From: Gp6-AA40 sp963772955
Lineage (GTDB): Bacteria; Acidobacteriota; Vicinamibacteria; Vicinamibacterales; UBA2999
Assembly (NCBI GenBank): GCA_963772955.1
Contig: CAVYZF010000009.1
Location: 1,054,001 to 1,118,000, forward strand
DNA: 64,000 nt
Direction: 5' to 3'
Shown here: positions 57,790 through 64,000 of the stretch, piece after piece
Position numbering within the stretch: position 1 is the stretch's first letter
How the letters are laid out: every line of letters begins with the position of its first letter
The notes under the pieces: generated by a model
Told to the model about the DNA's origin: nothing
The model's input: the letters and a program-made list of their open reading frames with translations, nothing else
Databases searched by the model: none
Translations under genes and position numbers: made by a program

Positions 57790-59249
57790 CAGAGGCGGGC
57801 TGGCTCGCCGGCCGTTGGTGGCGGTCGCACAGCGTTCGCATGCGGCTGACGTTGTGGTACGTCGCCGCCATGATGGTCGTCCTCGGTGTCTACGTCTTCG
57901 GCGTCTATACGTTCGTGAGCCGCAACGTGTCCGACTCGCTCGACGAACGTTTGCGCGCAGACTTCTACTGGGCCGCGTCAACGGTGGACGAAGGGCCCGA
58001 CGGTCTCATCATGCCGTTTCCGCAGGTCGATCTGCTGCTCGAGGAAGAGTCGCCCTGGGTGCAGGTGTGGAGCGCCGACGGGGAACAACTCCTCCTGAGC
58101 AACGACGAGGCACGGCGCCGCCCCATCCCCGAAAGCCAGGCACTCGCGCAGCAGGGGGAGGACATGATCGAGTCGCTCCCGACAACCGGTGTGCCGATTC
58201 GCGTCCTGAGTCGCAGCAGCTACATCGTCGATCGGCCGGTGACGATTCAGGTGGCGCGATCGGAAGCCGGAATCCGGCAGCAGATGCGCGAGCTGTCGCT
58301 GATTCTCATCTTCGGCCTGCCCGTGGGCGTCGTGATCGCGGGCCTTGGCGGGTACACGCTGGCACGTCGCGCGCTCGCGCCGATCGAGCAGATGACGGAG
58401 CGCGCGCGCACGATTACCGCGGAGCGCCTGAGCGATCGACTACCCGTGGCGCATCCCGAGAACGAGATGGGGCGGCTGGCCTCGGTGTTCAACGAGACGC
58501 TCGGCCGGCTCGAAGGCTCGTTCGATCAGATGCGGCATTTCACGGCCGACGTCTCTCACGAGCTGCGCACGCCGCTGACGGCGATTCGCAGCGTGGGCGA
58601 GGTCGGCTTGCGCGGGCATCGCAACGAGGCCTCGTATCGCAGCATCATCGGCAGCATGCTGGAGGAAGTCGATCGACTCTCGCAGTTGGTCGATCGGCTG
58701 CTCGCGCTCTCGCGTGCCGGTACGCAGCAGCCACCGTTCGCGCTCGACACCGTGGACTTCGCCGCACTCGCCGAGGACGTGGTCTCGCATCTCGGAGTGC
58801 TCGCCGAGGAGAAGGGGCAGACGCTTTCGATCGAGAAGGTGGCCTCCCCGCGCGTACGCGCCGATCGCCTCGTCCTGAGACAGGCGTTGATCAACCTCGT
58901 CGACAACGCGATCAAGTTCACGCCGCCGGCCGGACGCGTCCGGCTGCGTCTGTCAGAGACCTCCTCCCAGGCCGTCGTCGATGTCATCGACAGCGGGCCG
59001 GGTGTCCCACCCCACGCACGCGAGCACATCTTCGACCGCTTCTACCGTATCGATGGCAGTGAAGTCGTGGGCACCGGGCTCGGCTTGTCGCTGGCCAGAG
59101 GCGGCGTAGAAGCCATCGGCGGGCGGCTGACACTCGAGCAGACCGGCCCGGAAGGCAGCACCTTTCGCATCACCATCCCCAGGCACGCCCGGATTCTGAC
59201 GAACAGTTCAGAGAGTCTTCAGACGACAGCGAAGGGCCGGACAGCCTAG
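57786..59249 (+). CDS. sensor histidine kinase
   Basis: 487 residues starting at GTG 57786. Two membrane helices (about 20-45 and 170-195) enclose a periplasmic sensor. A HAMP linker follows (ARRALAPIEQMTERARTI). The H-box is HFTADVSHELRTPLTAIRSV, the N-box NLVDNAIKFTPPAG, and the G1 and G2 boxes are DSGPGVP and GTGLGLSLARGG. It autophosphorylates on His and passes phosphate to the regulator upstream. The length is normal. The ligand is not evident. Confidence 0.9.
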   Translation: MTEAGWLAGRWWRSHSVRMRLTLWYVAAMMVVLGVYVFGVYTFVSRNVSDSLDERLRADFYWAASTVDEGPDGLIMPFPQVDLLLEEESPWVQVWSADGEQLLLSNDEARRRPIPESQALAQQGEDMIESLPTTGVPIRVLSRSSYIVDRPVTIQVARSEAGIRQQMRELSLILIFGLPVGVVIAGLGGYTLARRALAPIEQMTERARTITAERLSDRLPVAHPENEMGRLASVFNETLGRLEGSFDQMRHFTADVSHELRTPLTAIRSVGEVGLRGHRNEASYRSIIGSMLEEVDRLSQLVDRLLALSRAGTQQPPFALDTVDFAALAEDVVSHLGVLAEEKGQTLSIEKVASPRVRADRLVLRQALINLVDNAIKFTPPAGRVRLRLSETSSQAVVDVIDSGPGVPPHAREHIFDRFYRIDGSEVVGTGLGLSLARGGVEAIGGRLTLEQTGPEGSTFRITIPRHARILTNSSESLQTTAKGRTA

Positions 59250-59258
59250 GATCCTTGA

Positions 59259-59837
59259 GTGACGGTCATCGTTCACGCGTTGTGGATGTTGTGTGCGCTT
59301 GGCGCCGCGACATTCGCCGCGGCCGCGGCGCCGCGGCGCCCATGGCACGTCGCCCTGGCGATCGGGTTCCTCGCGGTCGTCATGCTTCCGGGCGCCTCGC
59401 CCGACCCTGAGGTCGCCGGTCTCTGTGCGGCACTCGGCGCGATCGTGTACCTCTTTCGTCCCCGATACGCGTGGCTCGGATTCGTGCTTGGAGGCGCTGT
59501 CGCAGGAATGCTGGTTCAGGTCTTCGCGTTGCTGGGCGGCCCGGTCGCCGTGACCGCCCCTCTCGTCGCCGTGAGTCTTGCCGCAACGGTTTGGCTTGCG
59601 CGAACTCGCCCTCACTTTGCGCCCGAGGCGCTGCGCGAGGAGGCACTGCTGATCGTGTGCATGCTGGGCCTTGGTGTTGCGGTGCTGCCGAGCGTGCTCG
59701 ATGGATGGCAGGCCGCGGCGAATCTGAACGCGCGGATGGAGAACGTGGCGCAGCAGGCGATCCCGGCGTGGGTGCTGTCTGTCGTCGCGACGTCAACGCT
59801 GCTCGGTGCGGCGTACGCTTTGTGGAGTCGCCGGTGA
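59259..59837 (+). CDS. polytopic membrane protein of the chelatase cluster
   Basis: 192 residues with about six membrane helices (VHALWMLCALGAATFAAA, WHVALAIGFLAVVMLPG, VAGLCAALGAIVYLF, WLGFVLGGAVAGMLVQVFALLG, EALLIVCMLGLGVAVLPSVL, AWVLSVVATSTLLGAAYALW). It is not clearly assigned, but its position before an ExbB-like gene and a DUF2149 gene is the place of a HmuV-type (DUF2162) protein. It is coupled to the next gene by GTGA. Confidence 0.65.
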   Translation: MTVIVHALWMLCALGAATFAAAAAPRRPWHVALAIGFLAVVMLPGASPDPEVAGLCAALGAIVYLFRPRYAWLGFVLGGAVAGMLVQVFALLGGPVAVTAPLVAVSLAATVWLARTRPHFAPEALREEALLIVCMLGLGVAVLPSVLDGWQAAANLNARMENVAQQAIPAWVLSVVATSTLLGAAYALWSRR

Positions 59838-60460
59838 ATCTGCTTCCGATCCTGGAGAACGGTCTCTTCGCACTCGGTCAGGTCCTTCGATTTCCAGTCT
59901 TTGTTCTCCTGTGGGTGTGCGTGATCGCCGCCGTCTTCATGGCGGGGTCGTGCGTCGTCGACTTCGTCGCCCGCCGGCGTGAGCGCCGTACCTTCGACAT
60001 CACCACCTGGCTCAAGTCAGGTTCGGCAATGGCGGCCCCGACGACGCGGCTTCGCTTGCTCCCGGCAAGCCTGCGTCAGATGCTGAGCGACGTTGAAGCG
60101 GCGCGCGCGCAAGACGCACTCGCCGATGGCGGCCTCGAGCATCTCGTCCTCGAGCGCGAGGAGCGCGTGCGGCGGCCACTCAATCGGGCGCGCATGATGG
60201 TGCGCGTGGGGCCGAGTCTGGGTCTCATCGGCACGCTCATCCCGATGGGCTCGTCGCTGGCGTCGATGGCGGCCGGGAATCTCGAAGCCATGTCGGGGCA
60301 GATGGTCGTGGCCTTCACGAGTACCATCATCGGGCTCGCCACCGGGACCCTGGCGTACGTCGTCGCCGCCGCGCGTCAGAACTGGGTTACGGAAACGATT
60401 CGCGAGCAGCGGTACCTCGCCGAGCAGGTCGCGAGGGAAATGAACACCATTGTTGGTTGA
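59834..60460 (+). CDS. MotA/TolQ/ExbB proton-channel family protein
   Basis: GTG 59834, 208 residues. N-terminal helix FPVFVLLWVCVIAAVFMAGSCVVDFVA, then ARMMVRVGPSLGLIGTLIPMGSSLASMAAGNLEAMSGQMVVAFTSTIIGLATGTLAYVVAAARQNW, the ExbB/TolQ helices 2 and 3 with the G-L-x-G-T-x-x-G signature. It would use proton flow to drive a partner. In Hmu-type systems this protein (HmuT) works with DUF2149 and DUF2162 proteins and a large chelatase, as here. Confidence 0.85.
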   Translation: MNLLPILENGLFALGQVLRFPVFVLLWVCVIAAVFMAGSCVVDFVARRRERRTFDITTWLKSGSAMAAPTTRLRLLPASLRQMLSDVEAARAQDALADGGLEHLVLEREERVRRPLNRARMMVRVGPSLGLIGTLIPMGSSLASMAAGNLEAMSGQMVVAFTSTIIGLATGTLAYVVAAARQNWVTETIREQRYLAEQVAREMNTIVG

Positions 60461-60616
60461 ATGATGTTTGATTGTTGATTCGTTGTTGATTGGTGATTCT
60501 TGATTGAGGATTTGGAGCTGACTCGTCGAAACGAGAACTCAATCAACAATCGCCAATCAACAATCAAAAACGATTCAACGATCAAAGATCGACGAAATCA
60601 AGAATTGATTGATTGA
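60455..60616. repeat. ATCAACAATC-type long hairpin, locus 3
   Basis: GATTGTTGATTCGTTGTTGATTGGTGATTC (about 60470) faces CAATCGCCAATCAACAATC (about 60545). The units are degenerate 8-9 bp repeats. It lies between the ExbB-like and DUF2149 genes in one operon. The end of the ExbB-like coding region (NTIVG) reads into it. Sister tracts lie at 42722 and 44819. Confidence 0.88.
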
Positions 60617-60652
60617 TGTCCCGATTCCTTCACCTGCCCGTCGCCGGAAGAA

Positions 60653-60991
60653 ATGCCCGAAGAGGATCCGCTCGCCGGCATCGCGAATCTCTTCGACGTC
60701 TCGGTCGTGTTCATCGTCGGCCTGATGATCACGCTCTTCTCGGTCTATCGCATGGCGGACCTCGTGGACGCGAAGAGCGAGGTGACGATGGTCAAGACCA
60801 ACGCGCAGGGCGAGCGGGAGATCATCGTCAAGAAGGGCACGAAGATCACGGCGTACAAGGTGAGCGGCAAGACGGCGACCGGCGACGGCGAGCGGCTCGG
60901 CACGGCGTATCGTCTGGCGAACGGCCAGATCATCTACGTGCCGGAAGGACCGGATGACACCGCGTCGCTAGCGTTGCCGCGCTGCTGTTAG
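60653..60991 (+). CDS. DUF2149 protein (ExbD-like partner)
   Basis: 112 residues: PEEDPLAGIANLFDVSVVFIVGLMITLFSVYRMADLVDAKSEVTMV, one membrane helix near the N-terminus with an acidic residue, as in ExbD/TolR, then EIIVKKGTKITAYKVSGKTATGDGERLGTAYRLANGQIIYVPEG. This is typical of DUF2149, which pairs with an ExbB-like channel in Hmu-type operons. No upstream in-frame start was found because a TGA precedes. It is followed 6 bp later by the chelatase. Confidence 0.85.
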   Translation: MPEEDPLAGIANLFDVSVVFIVGLMITLFSVYRMADLVDAKSEVTMVKTNAQGEREIIVKKGTKITAYKVSGKTATGDGERLGTAYRLANGQIIYVPEGPDDTASLALPRCC

Positions 60992-60997
60992 CGACTC

Positions 60998-63900
60998 ATG
61001 ATCGCGAGCAGCGCGCCAACAGGCCCAGAGCCCACGAGCCCAGAGCCCAGCGTCGCGCAGCCGGTTCGCATCGCCTACCTCTTCTCCGACGGCAACCTCC
61101 CCGGCACGCTCAAGGCCTTCAAGGCGCTGCTCCAGGAGCGGCCGGATCTGCGAGGCCGCGTGGCGCTGACGTTCCTCACCGAGTCGATGTTCGACGACGT
61201 GAAGGCCGACGAGATCATCGCGCGCCAACGTGCTCGTGCTGGACACGATGAACCAGCAGATGCTCGAGCGCTTCAACGCGACGCACAAGATCGACCTCAT
61301 CGCGCAGCGTGCGCGGCGCACGGCAAGGTGTTCGCGCGTCGGCGAAGGCCTGCTGCCGAAGGAGACCTACATCAAGCCAGGGCGCGATCTGGGACGACCG
61401 CGCGCGCGCGCTACTGGGCGCACTCGGGCTTCGCGAATCAGGTCGGGCTGCTGAAGTACGCGCTGACGCAGGCCGGCGTGACGGGCTTGTCGCTGCCGAA
61501 GCCGCAGCCGAGCCTCGACTTCGGCTACTACTATCCCGACGGCCGCGACCGGGCAGGTCTTCGCGACGTGGGACGAGTTCGACGCCTGGCGGCAGGCAGC
61601 ACGGCAAGCTGCGTCCCGGCGCGCCGCGCATCGCAGTCGGCTTCTACAAGTCGACGTACTACACCGGCGAGACCGAGCTGCTCGACGCGGTGATCGCCGA
61701 GATCGAGCGGCAGCGGCGCCGAAGCGATCCCGATCTTCGGCTATCCGGGCGCGGTCGCCGCACGAGCGGCTGCTGCTCGACGGCGACGGGCAGGCCGCGC
61801 GCCGACGCCGTGCTCGGCTTCATCTTCAACTTCTCGGGGCCCGACGCCTCGAAGGCTGCTCGCGAAGGTCGACGTCCCGGTCATCAACCTGATCAGCCTC
61901 TACGGCCGCAGCGAGAAGGAGTGGCGCGAGTCGCCGATGGGGCTGTCGATGTTCGAAGGCACCTTCCAGGTGGCGGTGCCGGAGCTGGCCGGCACGATCG
62001 CGCCGACGGTCGTCGGCAGCCAGGAGAAGGTGACGCGATCCCGAGACCGGCCTGACCATCGTCGTCCGCAAGCCGATCGCCTCGCAGGTCTCGATCGGCG
62101 GTGCAGCGCGCGGCGCAGTACGCCGCGCTGCGAGCGCAAGGCGAATCGCGACAAGCACATCGCGCTCGTCTTCTACAACTACCCGCCGGGCAAGGCGAAC
62201 ATCGGCGCCAGCTATCTGAACGTCGCCGAGTCGCTCGCGAACATCCTGCAGCGGCTGAAAGCGGACGGCTACGACGTCGGCGACGGCCGATCTGTCCGGC
62301 GACGCGCGTGCTCGACGGACGCTCACCGACGAAGGCGCGCAACGTCGGCGGCTACGCGCCCGGCGAGCTGCAGGCGCTCGTCGACGCAGGGCACGCGCGG
62401 TCCGCGTGAGCGCTGCGCGAGTACACGACGCTGGCTCGACGCGCTCGCGCCGGCGCTGCAGCGCCAAGATCCTCAAGGACTGGGGCGCGCCCGAGAAGAT
62501 CGCGGCTGATGACGGTCGGACGGCGGCTCTCATCATCCCCGCCGTGCAGTTCGGCAAGATCGCGCTGCTGCCGCAGCCGGCGCGCGGCTGGGGCGAGGAC
62601 AGCGAGAAGATGTACCACGCGAAGGATCTCGCGCCGCACCATCAGTACGTCGCCGCGTACGCGTGGCTGCGCAGACGGCTTCAAGGCCGACGCCGTCGTG
62701 CACGTCGGCACGCACGGCACGCTCGAATGGCTCGACGGCAAGGACATCGGGCTGTCGAACGACGATGCGCCCGATGCGCTGATTGCCGACCTGCCGCGAT
62801 CTCTACATCTACAACGTCGACGTCGTGGGCGAAGGGCTCGTCGCGCGCCGCCGCGGCATGGCGACGCTCGTCGATCACATGGTGCCGCCGTTCAAGAAGG
62901 GCGGCCTCTATCCGGAGCTCGCCGCGCTCGGCGAGATCGATCAACGACTACGACACGAACCTGCACAAGAATCCCGAGCTCGCGCAGGCCGTACGGCGAG
63001 CGGATCCGCGCAGCAGGTGATCGCGCTGGGCATCGCCAAGGATCTCGGCCTCGATCTCTCGAAGCCCGAGCAGCCTCGACCGACGACGCGGTGCACGAGA
63101 TTCGAGGACCACCTGCTCGAGCTGAAGGGCGCAGAACATTCCCTACGGTCTGCACACCTTCGGCCGCACGCCGGACAAAGCCGCTGCGCGACACCACGGT
63201 CGACGCGATCGTCAGCGTCGACCGCAGCCTGCTGCCGAGCAAGGCCAAGGTGCTTGCCGACGGACATGGACGAGCGCATCGTCGCGTCCGGCGCGCGCGA
63301 GCTCGACAGCCTGATGCGCGCGCTTGCGCGGCGGCTTCGTGCCGGCCGGCGGCGGCGGCGAGCCGATTCGCAATCCGGACTCCTATCCGACCGGCAAGAA
63401 CTTCTACGGCATCGATCCGGACAAGGTGCCGAAGCCGGCGTCGTGGGACATGGGCGTCAAGCTCGCCGATCAGATGCTCGCCGATCACGTGAAGAAGCAC
63501 GGCAAGTATCCGGAGAAGGTCTCGTTCGTCATCTGGGGCGACGAGACGATGCGCCACGAGGGCGTGCTCGAGTCGCAGATCTTCTATCTGCTCGGCACCA
63601 AGCCGGTGTGGGACGAGCGCGGCAAGGTCGTCGACGTCGAGGTGATTCCGCGCGCGCAGCTCGGTCGCCCGCGCGTGGACATCGTGATCGCCATCGGCCG
63701 CCGAGGGCATGTTCAACAACGTCACGCATGCTGATGGACAAGGCGGTGCAGAAGGTGAAGGCGATCGACGAAGCCGAGAACTTCGTCCGCAGCCACTATC
63801 TGAAGACGAAGGCGATGCTCATCGAGCGCGGCTACTCCGAGCAGGATGCCGACCGCCGCGCCGGCGTCCGCATCTTCGACGAGCCGCCCGGCATCTTCAA

Positions 63901-64000
63901 CCTGAACACGTCGACCATCGTCGCCGCCAGCGGCACGTGGGACTCCGACAAGGGGATGGCCGACGACTACATCCGCAAGCTCGGTCACGGCTACGGCAAC
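60998..64000 (+). pseudogene. CobN/HmuS-like chelatase with many single-base insertions, 3' partial
   Basis: ATG 60998. The first 72 residues are intact (VRIAYLFSDGNLPGTLKAFKALLQERPD). From about 61214 the reading frame moves one base at a time, always by +1, more than 30 times by 63325. Read frame by frame it gives a continuous CobN/Mg-chelatase-H family protein: NVLVLDTMNQQMLERFN, WAHSGFANQVGLLKYALTQAG, SLDFGYYYPDG, PVINLISLYGRSEKEWRES, YNYPPGKANIGASYLNVAE, AVVHVGTHGTLEWLDGKDI, DYDTNLHKNPELAQA and FVIWGDETMRHEG. From about 63325 to 63690 it is intact, and likewise from 63728 to the end. The ExbB/DUF2149 neighbours favour a HmuS-like (haem or cobalt) role, not chlorophyll synthesis. It continues beyond the window. 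Confidence 0.8.

Noticed and set aside
60998..64000. Several small genes such as 61230-61454, 62101-62409 and 62509-63492
   Set aside because: Joined with one-base corrections they form one continuous chelatase; single frames are shadows.
60998..64000. BchH of chlorophyll synthesis
   Set aside because: The neighbours are ExbB-like and DUF2149 genes, not bch or chl genes.

Overview
ORGANISM. The window looks like a GC-rich, mesophilic Acidobacteriota genome, most likely a Vicinamibacteria-type lineage. Pointers are a VWFA-related protein of the acidobacterial type, an orphan-permease (ADOP-like) fragment, several secreted proteins of the DUF6152 neighbourhood type, a Ser/Thr kinase fused to effector domains, a CadC/TolB/TPR regulator and Solibacter/Vicinamibacter-style RND and PQQ genes. 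The lineage is inferred from gene content; no rRNA or tRNA gene was seen. LAYOUT. 1-8 kb: decaying mobile-type genes (DUF5131 and TcmP), a small cupin, a frameshifted VWFA protein, a PQQ sugar dehydrogenase, a secreted HEGNYG-type protein and broken insertion sequences. 8-19.8 kb: a giant secreted alpha-galactosidase followed by a gene graveyard (AHSA1 and LIC_10190 remnants, an acetamidase/SDR chimera, and DinB, DUF4097 and permease fragments). Inside it is an intact amidohydrolase and a translationally coupled secreted pair. 20-31 kb: a kinase/FGE-like/hydrolase fusion, an RND efflux operon, a DHA2 transporter, a metallopeptidase and a ferritin-like protein. 31.4-45.6 kb: a molybdenum/tungsten enzyme island with MobA, two MoeA proteins (one fused to a PBP domain but frameshifted), formate dehydrogenase subunits (one a NuoE-NuoF fusion), MoaD and an aldehyde:ferredoxin oxidoreductase. 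Next to it is a three-gene operon of an ACT protein, a thioredoxin-domain protein and a UGSC-family selenoprotein whose UGA codon lies in frame. 45.6-50 kb: a GlcG-like protein, a truncated NarK and a GAF-ANTAR regulator, bracketed by large repeat arrays. 50-57 kb: a GGDEF/EAL protein, a protease, a CadC-type regulator, a DUF169 protein and a PabC-like enzyme. 57-64 kb: a two-component system, then a membrane protein, an ExbB/TolQ protein, a DUF2149 protein and a CobN/HmuS-like chelatase. This is the gene set of the Hmu-type haem/tetrapyrrole systems. The chelatase carries dozens of single-base insertions. REPEATS. The most distinctive feature is intergenic DNA. At least four loci carry arrays of a GGTGCGA core spaced 21-22 bp (two helical turns). 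At two of them the arrays converge as giant inverted repeats. Other gaps hold long hairpins built from short tandem microrepeats of several unrelated sequences. Several of these run into genes: they encode protein tails, interrupt moeA, or sit exactly at truncation points. HOW THE GENES WORK TOGETHER. The Mo/W island makes the cofactor and the enzymes that use it (formate and aldehyde oxidation). The selenoprotein operon adds thiol/selenol redox functions. The NarK-ANTAR remnant suggests former nitrate control. The last cluster probably handles tetrapyrrole metal insertion or removal at the membrane.
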